A stretch of DNA of 64,000 nucleotides from Alitta virens. Taxonomy: Eukaryota > Annelida > Polychaeta > Phyllodocida > Nereididae. How positions within the stretch are numbered: position 1 is the stretch's first letter; each line of letters starts with the position of its first letter. The stretch covers positions 54,005,829-54,069,828 of the forward strand of contig OW028573.1 of the NCBI GenBank assembly GCA_932294295.1, written 5' to 3'. A program made the position numbers and the translations under genes. Below are positions 14,181 through 26,161 of this stretch, one piece after another. The notes below the pieces were generated by a model. It was not told where the DNA came from and did no database searches. It saw only the letters and a list, made by a program, of their open reading frames with translations.

Positions 14181-17100
14181 TTGGCACAGTGATGGGAATC
14201 GATTGACCTAGTTTCTTGACACAATGCATAAATCCATGTGGCAGAGTAGGCTTAGCTATGATCAATGATACACCTGATCTCAATTGGGAGTGTTAAATCT
14301 GCACTGGGACACAATCACACCTGCTGAGAGCAAGAAGCTGCAAATGAGCATTGTCACTTGCAGTTGCCAATGAGCTTAGAAGAACCCTTTGTTTTCACTG
14401 CCATACAACCCCCGACCTACTTTGTAAAACCAACACTGCTCTTCGATAATGTAGGCCAGAACAAAAAAAAACCAAAGCATTATTTGTCCACCTCTGTAAA
14501 TGGCATTTGTGATAAATATCACAGAGGGTTAACTTTCAACTTACAAAGGTATCTCACAGGGTCTGCCAATCAACTGAGGCTACCTTTCTGCGTGACATGA
14601 AAAGGCAAGAAGTGTGTCTTCTATAGATCCCCCTTCAAGAGTGAAGTGCCTTGCTCTCAATGCTCTAGCAAGTGAATCTCAATCCATCTAACTTAGGCCT
14701 GGCTGCCTGGCTGGCTCATGGTGGGCGTTGTGCACTCTGAACCCAGTTGCCCTACAACTCATAAGAGCAGTACTAATATACCCCACCTAAACCCTCAAAG
14801 CGAAGGTTAGGGTGCATTGAAGAATTACCCTAAATCGATGCAGTGGAAGAGATGCTTGTCAGTTCCACCCTCAGCATCCTTTTTAACCCGGTTTCAAGTC
14901 TTCATGGGGCATTTGGCATGCAGCATTTTTGCCCAATAAGAAGATTGTCAAAATGACATGGCGATGACAGACACTAACCCTCAGTTTCCGTCTTGTTTAT
15001 GTCGTTGGCAAAACCAACAGCAGCCAGTTCAAACAACCCCCTGTTAAGTCCTCAATGTCAATTTGTCTTTCTTTAACCTAGCTATTTCCCTATGATGCAA
15101 TTTCATACCTCAGCTTTCACTACACACTGCTACATACCACGTGAGGCAGGTGGGGAAAGAGTTGCACATTCCTCTCATGACTATTCAGCTTCAAAACACT
15201 GTGACGAGAAACAGAGACAAAGGTTTTATTTTCTGGCACTATTTACAAACTGCACCGACACCGTTCAACTCCCATTAATCTCATTTCAAGTCAAAACACC
15301 CCAACAAAAAGAGCATTTCAACCTTGCCATATTTCGGCCAAAAGAAACATATAATTAGACACAAATGGTTAATAAAGCCTGTGAAATAGTGAATCAACGA
15401 ACCAGGCTATAACATGAAAATCAATTGCTCCTTTGAAAAGTATATTTATAATGTCCTTGAGGTTTTTTGTTGGCCACTACCATATCACATTCAGTACTAC
15501 AATGAGTGGCTTTTTCTCACATACGAAAAATATATTGCGAACTTTTTACGTTTTACAAATCATGCAAATTTGTTTCATTTACATGCACTATAACACCACC
15601 ATGTCCTTTGGGTAAACAGTGCTTTTTACCTGTTCATGACCCCTTTTTTTTTGGACGCAATAGAAAAATAAAGAAGCAAATGAAAAACATGACACTAAAC
15701 AGCCAAACAAGGACAGAATAGCGGGCAACTAATGAGAGAATTATTGGCCATAAATGTGACTCAGTGTCCAGTGTCTGTCCAGTAGGTTGTTTTGAAGCTG
15801 GTGTGGTCATCACACAGTCATCAACATGAACTGTGCCTGTATTATGGCACAGATCAAAAAAGTCCATTCAACAACATGCCAACTTGGATCTTTCGACACA
15901 ATATATAGTTCATCCGACCACAATTCGAACTTGGCCAAAGGCATTAAGTGGCAGCCAAACATTACCTGTCACTTGTGGGCTGTAATGCCCCACCATTACA
16001 TGATACCACTGCATAATAACAATGACTCAACATGGATTCCATACTCACACAATGACACGGTGACTAGGGTCACAAATCCATGCTACATAAAATCTCCAAC
16101 ACTAGCTTTTTATTTGATTTTTTTGCGAACTTAAAATAGGCTTTAATCTCAAACAGTTACATATTTGAGATATTGATCGAAGCGAAGTGGTTTGTTTTAA
16201 TGTTAGATTGTACAAAAAACTTGAGTCGGCCAACATAAATTTCTGGTCCCATGACCAGCCCAAGAAAACATCATTACCTCACACAGTGTATTCTGATCAC
16301 ACATGATGAAGAATTCAATAGTGCACTAGAATAATATTACTTAACAAGAATCCATTACATATCAATTCACAAGCTGTATCATATTTTCGGGCTATTGAAC
16401 ATAACTTATTCACATTTCTTAACCGACAAATACAGCTGTGCATTTTCTAACCTCAAACGCCTTCAATATGTATAATCAACCATTATTCAGACAGACTAGA
16501 GCCCAAAGAGGATGTAGGAGTTGCTTTAAACTAGTCTTCCTGAGCTAAACAAAGCCAGAGGCAGGTAGAACAGGGATGTGACAGCAATAAGCAACAACTA
16601 AAGGTCACCACGGTGTAAAGCAAGGTGGTGTTCTTTCCCTCATACCAGATGGTCACCTGGCTTTGATGTTAAAGTCATGAAGGCAAGCCTTGACAGTTAT
16701 AGTTCAATAAACCAAATACAATATAAATCTTGCAATCAATGCCTCGATGGCAAAAAACACAGTTACACACGTAAAACAACTTCAACATAATCACTGGCCC
16801 CTTTTCAGCAGTCAGTACAATATGTCGAATTGAATACTCCCAGAATACATTCATTTACTAAAAGAGCATCATTATTGTACCCAGTCCTAAATCACTGTAA
16901 TGACATGTTATTGAACATAGCACCAGACACTTATGTATACACTCCAACACGGTCTAAATGTGTGTGACACGCATTCTTTGCACAATAACAAGCTTCCTTT
17001 AAGTATCTTGCTAAGAAAAGAATTCAAAATAGCACAGTACAAGATTTCAAATAGCATAAAATTCAATAGATGACGAGGTCCCAGTGGTATAAAGGAGTTT

Positions 17101-17891
17101 ACAGCAGACTGAGCAAGTAGATCACAACAAACTGACAGCACAAGACCCAACCCAGAGCCTGCCTAACATTCTTGTCTCTGCAAAACACCCTGCCACCCTA
17201 TATCACCCCAGTTCTACAGACCATCAAAAGGGTATCATAGAAATGGGAATATATCAGACACATTTGCCCCACAGAAATACCCGCAAAAATGTGCACAACT
17301 GAATACCTCTATAAACAGCTTATAAATGTGTGAGTTATCTATTTAAAGTTCAAAACTGCATTTTTCCCAAAAAATCCAAAGTGGACTTTGCCTGTTGGCC
17401 TAACTACTCGCAATGAATATTGACACTAGCAAGAAATAAACAAAGGCAAGGACAACCTCCATGCACAATACCCTACTTATGCAAATACAACATATTTGTG
17501 TCCCCTTTTCTGTTTTACTGATGCAGTTACACAATGTTGGGCCAATTTCCACTCCATATATACGATGTGTATGACTGATTCTGCAATGCATACATCAAAT
17601 ATCAATACAACTACGATAATTGCTTAAATAGGCATATTGTCCTTCTCCACATGATTAAACCATTAGCTTACAGACTTCTTGTGAGTGAGGAAATTCCAGT
17701 TAATCCACCAATAACTTGAGCAGCTCTTGCAAACCAAAGTCACATCACGAGTGACTTGTCGATTTTTTTTTGTTTCCACAAAAAAGAAAACAACTCTTAC
17801 AACTACTAACATGCAACCAAACTAATGAACGTGTTACGTGCTGAACGATATAAAATTACTGAACAAATAGTTTTTGGCAACAAGAACAATG

Positions 17892-17895
17892 TTAA
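17892..17895. other. TTAA target-site copy (left)
   Basis: TTAA directly precedes the AGGGGAAC terminus of the element at 17896-19406, matching the TTAA after its right end. Confidence 0.7.
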
Positions 17896-19406
17896 AGGGG
17901 AACTAACACCTTCAGCACTTTACCTCTCAGAAGTTAGCTTGGGTCCATAGAAACACATCCCCGCTATTCGTAACTTGTATATATGCCCTGGTAAAGTAAT
18001 ATCCTCCATTAATTAGGTCTGTGTTGTGAACTACGGAGGCCGCCATTTTCGAGATTCCCGGTGTTTTGCACAAACCGGAAATACGTCACTGTTGTACTAT
18101 TCTAAAGGCCCTGCATTTCAGTCAAATTTTCACTAACAGGTGTTAATTGCAATTGAACTTGTTATACTAAGAGTATGTCACAGTTCTCACCAAGTGTCAA
18201 GTAAATTGAACAATTTGAGACAATGCAATTAATTATCCATGCATAAATGACGGCCTCTACACCCCATATCTCGTGGTGAAAAACAATGACTTTGAAAGTT
18301 TGGATAACTGAGTACTAAAAAAAAAATTAAAATTCTGAGTATTTTAGAGTGGCAGGTATTAGATTCATAAATCAATGTAGCCTATAATACAAAATCACAT
18401 GGAGAGTATAGAAAATCACAAAGTGTATAAATCAAAAGCAAAATATTTATAAAAACATAGCACCCATTGAGTTAAAAAAAGGCTTACATTGGATAATTTC
18501 GTTAAAAAGTATTCATTAGACTCTCATGATTAGACCTCTGTGCTCACCCAGAGTACAGGTTGATTGTGACCAGGCCGAGCAATGAAATTTCATGAAAAAT
18601 TGTATATTAAGATGTAAAAAAAACAATCTAGAGTATTCTGCAATTTTATTGAATTTAGTGCTATAAAAATAACCTATTATTATTATTATAACGCTATATA
18701 GTTATATAATAAATTATATGTAGTTATATAATAAACCTGTATATTTGGATTAGCCTTTAATACATGTAGGGGTTAATAAAAGAAATGTTGTTAAATAATA
18801 AAATGTCTAAAATGTTATTTTGAAATTGCTTATTTCCTGATAGACATAATCTTTCTAATGGTGTATAACAAGCAAAATGATTGAATTAAAAAAGCTATAT
18901 TTACTAGAGACAAATTATTTAAAATATTTAAACACTTTATGGATTTTATACATATATATAAAATCCAAAAATTGTTTGAATAGTTGTTAATATCTTATGG
19001 TATTTCATTGTTGTATTATAATGATGATCATATGCCTATTGTACAGTCTTTTTTTTTAGGAGTGTTGTAATATACCTACATAAATACAAATCATTTCATT
19101 GCAATTAGTCCAAAGAAATTCAACTAATGCTATCTTTTCACTGTTCGTTTTAAATTGCAATGAACAATGAAATGGATTAATTTTAATCTGCGCAGCTAGC
19201 AAAAGTCCATAAGTGACGTCACCAGTTTGCGTGCCGTGTGCAATAATGGCCACCCCCAGAATTTCGGCGGACAGTGAAAACGGCACTCTAAATCGGCGTA
19301 AAATCACACTAAACATGACTTTTTAACTATTTTTTTCATTACAATATATTTCTTTACATCTAATAGATCTTTTAAAATTAACATGCAAATGTCCTTGTGT
19401 TCCCCT
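17896..19406. mobile_element. TTAA-flanked DNA element, about 1.5 kb, non-autonomous
   Basis: The left end reads AGGGGAACTAACACC and the reverse complement of the right end reads AGGGGAACACAAGG. Both ends are flanked by TTAA. TTAA target duplication and short inverted ends fit piggyBac- or Kolobok-type elements (family knowledge; superfamily not decided). GC-richer subterminal zones with CGCCATTTTC and GACGTCAC lie near 18045-18090 and 19200-19300. The interior is very AT-rich, has short direct repeats of TAGTTATATAATAAA near 18697 and 18719, and encodes no transposase. It may be one element or a small nest. Confidence 0.65.
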
Positions 19407-19410
19407 TTAA

Positions 19411-20585
19411 CAACAGATGGGCAAGTTGCCTTATAAGAGTAACTGATCTAACATAATACTGCATGACTCCATTTGGCAATGGGCTGGTTAGTACATGAAA
19501 GGCACATAACACTCAAAACATCAGCCACATGTTACTGTTTTGTATACAAACATGACTACTCGCTATTTCTGGTCCTCCTTTAGTAATTTCCGTCCGATTA
19601 ATAACACTTAATTGAGTAGGATATTTGATTTTTTTTTTCCATTGTGAAAAAATTGACCAATCATTGAAAGAGATAAAGTCAACCTCCCCTTTATCCATCT
19701 ATTGATATTGCCAAATAAAGCCACACAATATTACACATTTTTAACGTTTTAAAACTTCCACCAAAAATTCATATCTAATTACATAAAATATAACCTATTC
19801 ATTAAGTTAAACTAGAGCCTACCGGCGCTGAATCCAGAAGGTAGTGTTACTGTTTAAAATCACTAGTTTCTGATAGTACTTATCCACTGCACCCTTCTTT
19901 TAACTAAATATAAAATATGGTCACCCTCAGTGAATGCAAGAATTCAAACTCTAAAATGCTAAGAAAAATTCTTCGTTTTTTTTTTTTAATGATTTCGTTG
20001 TTTTAATTTATACCTCTGTGTCATTGTCATAAGTTGATCACAGGCAGAGGTTGTATTGCCCTTTTAAATTACCTGAAATCTCCATCTACTCTAATTTTTC
20101 TTGAGGAATCGAATCGAAATAACTTGCAAAATGCATCATAAAATATCCTCAGCCCTATAAGCTGCTGTTAAGGCTAAATATCTGCTTAGTTTTTTCGTTA
20201 GAACTTTTTTGTTGATTGACCCATTTTTCACACCCTCTCCCTCTAATAATATCCTGATGGTAGCTTTCAACTACCTTCTGGATAAAAATTCCTCTCTTTT
20301 TTTTTTCAGATTACTGTGATTTCTTTTGTGGAAGTCAGTTTAACAAAAAATTTAAACTCAACTCTTACAAAACTGTGTCAACTTCAACGAATAGTACTTA
20401 CAATGTCTATGACGATACCTGTTTTTCAAAAATACCAGCTTTACAATTTTACTTCATTGCGATATTTCTTAATGCAGCAACTTACTTAGAAGATATATAC
20501 TCAGGTATCTATATCATGCACACTAGCTACAGGATGCATACCATTAAAACTAATTCTAGGGAGGATACAAGTCCAAATTTCTTAC
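19411..20585. other. Noncoding, downstream intron of the receptor gene
   Basis: AT-rich DNA with T-tracts lies just 3' (minus-strand sense) of the Ig exon. The exon's splice donor opens into it at 20585. No second Ig exon was recognised. Confidence 0.55.
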
Positions 20586-20891
20586 CTGCCACGTATAGTT
20601 TGGCTGGTCGACTGATGATTTTGCCCAAACCATCCTCTACGATGCAATCGTAATAATCGTTAGAGCTTGAATTGTCTGATTTGCGAACCCGTTTGAAGTA
20701 AAGTGAGCCATTCAGAACATGTCTGCGTGAATCTGCTCTTATAGTTTGCCCGTTCAACCTCCAGGTAACATTGGCTTGTGCACCAATCCCTGGAATCGGC
20801 CGACAAGGCCATGTGAAAGATTCCCCCTTCCGGACCACTACATCTTGGGGCTCACCAATGTAGTCCAGGCCCAACACCAATCCTCCGCATT
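20586..20891 (-). CDS. DCC/neogenin-like receptor, exon 2: first Ig domain
   Basis: This 306-bp phase 1-1 exon encodes one complete immunoglobulin domain. The acceptor (TGTATTGCAG) lies at 20892-20901 and the donor (GTAAG) at 20581-20585. Counting from the exon start, the Ig cysteines are at residues 30 and 83 (the second in a YYDC motif) and the core tryptophan at 44. Possible N-glycosylation sites are NVT at 41, NGS at 61 and NSS at 74. The end, LGKIISRPAKLYVAG, closely resembles the end of Ig1 in the DCC/neogenin/frazzled family, which are netrin and RGM receptors for axon guidance and adhesion. Exon 1 (signal peptide, 29838-29904) joins in the same phase. Later Ig, fibronectin-III, transmembrane and cytoplasmic exons were not found here. 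Family assignment rests on motif memory, so another Ig-superfamily receptor remains possible. Confidence 0.8.
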
Positions 20892-21279
20892 CTGCAATAC
20901 ACAAAAAATTCAGATGAAAAATGCATTAAATACATTAATTCTGACAAAATTCTCACCACACACTAATGTAATGCACGAGAAAGTTTAAAATATTGGGCAA
21001 TTGTTAAAACATCAAAACAACACATTTATACATCATTAATAACCATTCGCTCTCATAGCATTCAATCGATCAGTTTTAGACATGATATCTCCTCAAATGT
21101 ATGATTCATATCCTACAAGCAGACCAGATCTTCGCTAATATACCAAAATCGCAGTTCGGTGTTTACACACTATGCAACTATCGAATTCATAACTCTCAAA
21201 TTCAACAATGAACTATGTCAATCAACAAATGGGATCTTGTATTCTCTAACAGATTGAAAACCCAAGGAAATCCCCATCT

Positions 21280-22123
21280 CTATTTATTCAAAATCTCCTG
21301 CTGCAAGTGGAGTGTGTCTGATGTTTGCTGACTAAGGAATACAGACTGTAACAGACCACACATGAATTCGAACAAAGCATGGACCGATGTTTGCAAAATG
21401 ACAGTACACAGTTGCTGCTGAACAGCTATCGCACAGGTCCCATTGGAATTGAGAAAACTGTCATGTTCAAGTGTCACTTTTTCTCCGCGGAAGAGCCTGC
21501 TCGCAGCCTTGTACCTGGAGTGCTCCACTAACACCAACGTCAGAAAAAAGCCACAATATCTTTTTGCGTGCAGATATAGCCATGTAGTGTTTCAACAGCA
21601 TGTTCATAGTTGACCCCAGGCAGAAATATGATCGTCAATGAGAGAAAAGCTGACCCTTTTTTCTTTGGGTGCTGAAACAACCAAGCAGCAACAGGCATAA
21701 AGTAATAACGTAGTTGCAAAGTTACATGCATCGCATCAGAGGAACCTCCACAGACTCCATGCTGACTTTTTTAAGTTCAAGGTATGAGTTGGCTCCTTCC
21801 TTCTTCACTGCTTCCGCTAAGTTCCCGCAGCGAAATCCAGAGCAATGTTCAGGAAATTAAACTTGCATAACACTTCAAGTATCCTTTCGCTGTGGTTATT
21901 TTTGACGAGCAATTCTCCATCGTTTCTTTAAATTATAATAAAATTCTACCATGGCCCCAATGAAACTAGTACATTCTACATTAGATGGAAAATTCTCAAA
22001 ATGGGTGGCCTTGGATGATGAAGCATCAAATACGAAGGTAAGTTTCCATTTGACAGACGGCTTCACCGCTTCAGACTTCGAAAGTGACCGTACCTGAATG
22101 ATTCGAGGGAGAAATCGATTCAC
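21280..22123 (-). pseudogene. Possible decayed coding region, unidentified
   Basis: Three minus-strand open frames follow one another in order (22123-21896, 21731-21540 and 21537-21280). Each has protein-like composition, but they are separated by stops and frame changes, as expected for a decayed single-exon gene or transposon ORF. I do not recognise the product. No poly-A tail or terminal repeats were identified. Chance open frames are the alternative. Confidence 0.25.
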
Positions 22124-22416
22124 CCAGTTTTAAAACACTAATCTGGGGTTCACTTTATAATATTCAGTATTCAAACAAGTAAGATTACAAGTACGCATTA
22201 GAAAGCAATATAAATTCATATGCAATTCCCCGATAATAACTATATTTAAATTTCTTAATATGACCTGTAAATACAGTAACATTTAATGGCCTAGATCCAG
22301 CACCAAAGGTGTTCTTAGTCTTGGTACAGTGTAATACAGTTAGACACCGATGTGTCATATGAATGAGTAATAGATCCTGCACTCATTCTATCAATAACTA
22401 AATGAGAGGTTTTGAC

Positions 22417-22442
22417 GCAGCAGAAACAGCAGCAGCAGCAGC
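22417..22442. repeat. (CAG)n repeat
   Basis: A CAG run inside intron 1 of the receptor gene, with an AAA interruption near its left end. Confidence 0.85.
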
Positions 22443-23658
22443 ATCTGGCCATGGCAGGAGGAGGTAGATCTGCATCCACCTGAGTCACACATTCCAGCAC
22501 TCATTAGAGCATCCTCATCAACACAAGAGGCGACAAAATCCAACATCTTCATAATGCTACACGCACTAAACATTAATGAAGCTTGCACAAAAATTATAAC
22601 TCTTCTCCTGGCAGTAACTTGACGTGGACTTGTACTGTCTCACTTTTTAGAACTGCACTTCACACTAACGATAGCCTAGATTATAAATAATATATAGATT
22701 TGTATCGCGCCTGTTCAGAAGAGATTTCTGCTCACCAGCGCTTAAATGTAATTGATGTATGTTGAAGTTGATTTTCAGAAGAATTATGTTCACTTCAACT
22801 TTTCAAAAAAGAGACGATGCAATATAGACATGATACATCCATGGACGACCACTTCTTTAGTTGAAGACCAGGCCTGTCAGGGTATCAGGTTAATGGTTAT
22901 AACCACAAAACTTTTATTTTTAATACTCAATCTCAATTGTTGACAATATCACATTAACTTTCCTTTCGTTATTGTAATAGTGTATTGAGCCTACCGGTAT
23001 TTTCAACAATGTGATACATGTATGTAATATAAACGTAGTTTGATTTCAGTTGTCTTAATTACTCAAGTTTAGAACTTAGGCTAGCTACGCATGATATAAT
23101 TTGCTTTATGTACATTTGTATTGAAATTCTAAATCTCTGTGCTACTTTGTTTTCTCCCTTAAAAACTGTAATAAAAATACTAGCAGGTTAACAGGTTAAG
23201 GATTTCATTACCCCATAGCCTCAAAACTTTTGTCTGAGCTTTGGTAAAACTTTTTCGGGGTTAAAAGAAAAAACTTTTATGGTCGTTCCCAGAACCAAGC
23301 TGTGGCTAAAACGGCAATATGCACCAACATATATGTAAATCTAAGCGTCACAAGAACTCATTGACCAATAGATATGATACTGAAAACACTGTTGTGTCCA
23401 TCACCATTTAGCATTTACTAGTGATGGGCTGATACATGGAAAGCCATTGAGAGGATGGCATCAAGAGCACGACCTGCTCAGGTGAGGCGTGTGCCCTGGG
23501 GAGAGAGGGAGAGAGGGCATCCACTGACCTAGTTGTTCACTGACTACAGGCAAGTGACAGATGCTAGGTACAGTGCAAGTGCTATGCACACATATTCAGC
23601 GGCACTGGCACATTGGCTAGCATCATCACAGACTGATGCATATGGTTGGTTAGTTATA

Positions 23659-23803
23659 CATGCCGACTCGTTTATAACGACCAACGTGCACACTTATCAG
23701 GAGTACAGTTGTAATGATGTCTGACCCACGTGTAACGAAACCCGGTTATATAGAAAACTGTTATTTAAGTCTAAATATAGCTTGTTATAAGCGGGTTGGA
23801 CTG
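23659..23803. mobile_element. TA-flanked MITE (Tc1/mariner-pogo type), copy 1
   Basis: This 145-bp element starts CATGCCGACTCGTTTATAACGA and its right end, reverse-complemented, reads CAGTCCAACCCGCTTATAAC. TA dinucleotides flank both ends (23657-23658 and 23804-23805). Inverted ends of CAGTnnnACtCG-TTATAACG type with TA duplications are typical of MITEs mobilised by Tc1/mariner/pogo transposases (family knowledge). It has no ORF. Confidence 0.65.
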
Positions 23804-24484
23804 TACCAGTGCAGTACAGGGTCTACCATTGATTCAGGCTGTCCCTGTGTCTCTACCACTAAGTCTAACATTTATTCCAGCAGCACCATGATGCAGCAGT
23901 CCTCAGCCAGAGACCAATGGGGTCCACTTCACAGCTAAATGCACAGTCACAGCTCAGGGCTGGTCTGCCAAATCCTCACAATAGATTCCTTGCAAACAAC
24001 ACGCCACCACACACTATCTTATTTCCCAGCCCATCTTCCCATAAACTCCACACTTCACTGAACGTATTCTCGCGGCTCCTCTGCTCTGCTCTGGGCCAGT
24101 ATTAGCATGGAGCCATTGGTGGGTTGGGCCAGATCACCCTTCCCTGTATGAATAGTATTGAATAGATGCAGACAGAAGGCAACTCCATACCCAATAGCAG
24201 AATAACATACCAAAGCTGTCTCCATGTAGAACAGGCATCATTTTTTGCTTGCCTCCCCCTATTCACTCCTTCATTTTCCCCATTTCCTACCCCCACAAGC
24301 AACTGATAGGGCACAGAGTTCACTTCTGATGTCAAGTGCTCACTTGCTAATGTACACATCATGAGACTGCAAGATTATATGCCAACCTCAATGCATGCTT
24401 CTCACTCAACTTCTCAGGCACAATAAATTACTAGCAAAATAAGTAAGAACCCATATATTCAGGCCCGCTCGTAACTATTTGGTA

Positions 24485-24679
24485 CTGTCAAAGCCTTCGT
24501 TATACCCCAACTAATATGGACTGTTAAAAGTCTTCCTAATAGCGGGGTTTCATTACATGTGGGTCTGGAACAACAAATAAGACACAAACAAAATCTGCTT
24601 CTGCACAATGACTTCATTCTTAGTAATTTAAAATACGGACTTTTGTTATACGCATGTTCGTTATAAACGAGTCCGACTG
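24485..24679. mobile_element. TA-flanked MITE (Tc1/mariner-pogo type), copy 2, inverted
   Basis: The reverse complement begins CAGTCGGACTCGTTTATAACGA and aligns with copy 1 at 23659-23803, including a shared block around GACCCACRTGTAAYGAAACCC. TA flanks lie at 24483-24484 and 24680-24681. The 195-bp copy carries extra internal sequence relative to copy 1. The two lie about 0.7 kb apart in opposite orientation and could pair in the transcript of intron 1. Confidence 0.65.
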
Positions 24680-26130
24680 TAACAATATAACTATTTATAT
24701 GTGTGAGCCTCTGAGGTCAATTTTAATGTAAAAATAACACATCTATTCTTATAAATCGCTTTCCTTAGATTATGCAACTACTGCAGTTGTAGTTCATTAT
24801 TCAAAACAAGCATGGGAACTACAGTGCCACAGAACATTCCACCCTGACCATTATTATGTGGGACTACTTTTCACGTACAACTGTGGCCTATGTTTGACCT
24901 GAGGGGGTCATCCCCGCCTGACACTTGTCAATATGCCGGGGTTGAGAGTGAAAATGAGACAGTCAGACCCACTCAGTGTTTATACAAGGGACATGTCCAC
25001 CGTGTGGGGTACAAGGGTATTAAAATGGGGTTACAGTCTAATATACTGCTCCTAGAGTCTTGGATTTCAAGCACAACCCTTCCTGCGGTGCCCCAAGCAA
25101 ACCGGGGCAAACGTCAGACCCTTAATTTTTTCCCAAACAAGAACTGATGTAATTGTAGGAAGGCCTTACACAAGTCAAGATGTGGTTTGTTTTGAAAACG
25201 TTCAAAGGGGGAGAGCTGCGGAAAAAAGCCGACAACTTAGGCCATATGTCGGTGATGATTTTAACCACAACCTCTGCAACCCTCGGCCCAGCTGAACTGG
25301 TGAAGCTCTCTGAATTCCCCATTATTTTTGTAGACTGAAAATTAAATGCACACGAGTAGGAATCTGGCAGCCAGCCAAGTTTCGCGAGGCGATATTTTAC
25401 TATCCAGGCAATCTGATGCCACAAAAAAGAGGAATGAAAAACTTCCATCAAGTACTTCAAGGTCAAGTGCATAAATGAAATGATGGCAAATCGCAATGAG
25501 CACTACATGTAAAACAATCACAGCAGGCCAAAACTTCAAGCCAAAGACATCAATCTTCGTCACAATAAAAAGCACACTCCACAATGACATTTGCCATTAT
25601 CAACATACACCTCACCAGCTATAATTATAGTTACTAAGGATATCATTTCTAGTTCCGTACTACATGGACGTAATGAATGAAAGGGGATATTCATTAAGAA
25701 ATGTTTACTTTAAAAGTTTAACATACACCATTCACGACACTGACATATTAGACCAATATTTTATATCAAATGTACCTCACTCATCTATCGTTACATTGGG
25801 TTGTTATATTAACTATAATTATACCACACGGTCAGATATAACAATTTATCATATTTCATTGTGTGAGTTAAGGTCTGAAAAAAGACACTTAACCTATATG
25901 TGACACATATAAGTGTCATATCACATGCCTTAACCCATTCATGTCATAGTGCACTGTGCGCTGTCCCAATGACATTTAATCAAAGAGAACAGCTGCATTT
26001 CTTCCCAGCAGCATAAGTATGAGTGTGTAGCAGGAACACACAGCGAAACTAGGTTAATTATGCACACAGATCTGGGCAACATGCAGTGCGCGTGCTGACT
26101 CACCATGCCTAGCATCATCACAACAAGGGA

Positions 26131-26161
26131 TAGCAGCAGCAGCAGCAGCAGCAGCAGCAGG
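26131..26161. repeat. (CAG)10 microsatellite
   Basis: About ten perfect AGC triplets, the longest pure CAG run in the window. The minus-strand leucine run it creates has no upstream ATG in frame; a TAG lies a few codons before it. Confidence 0.9.

Larger units (their letters stand above)
12531..17891. other. No recognised gene
   Basis: No exon with a recognised domain was found. Contents are a Cys-rich minus-strand open frame (12608-13099), a CTATTCGAGG-type dispersed repeat (13245-13540), a CTG run (14147-14180) and long AT-rich noncoding DNA up to the TTAA-flanked element. Small exons of the minus-strand receptor gene could be hidden here. Confidence 0.5.
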
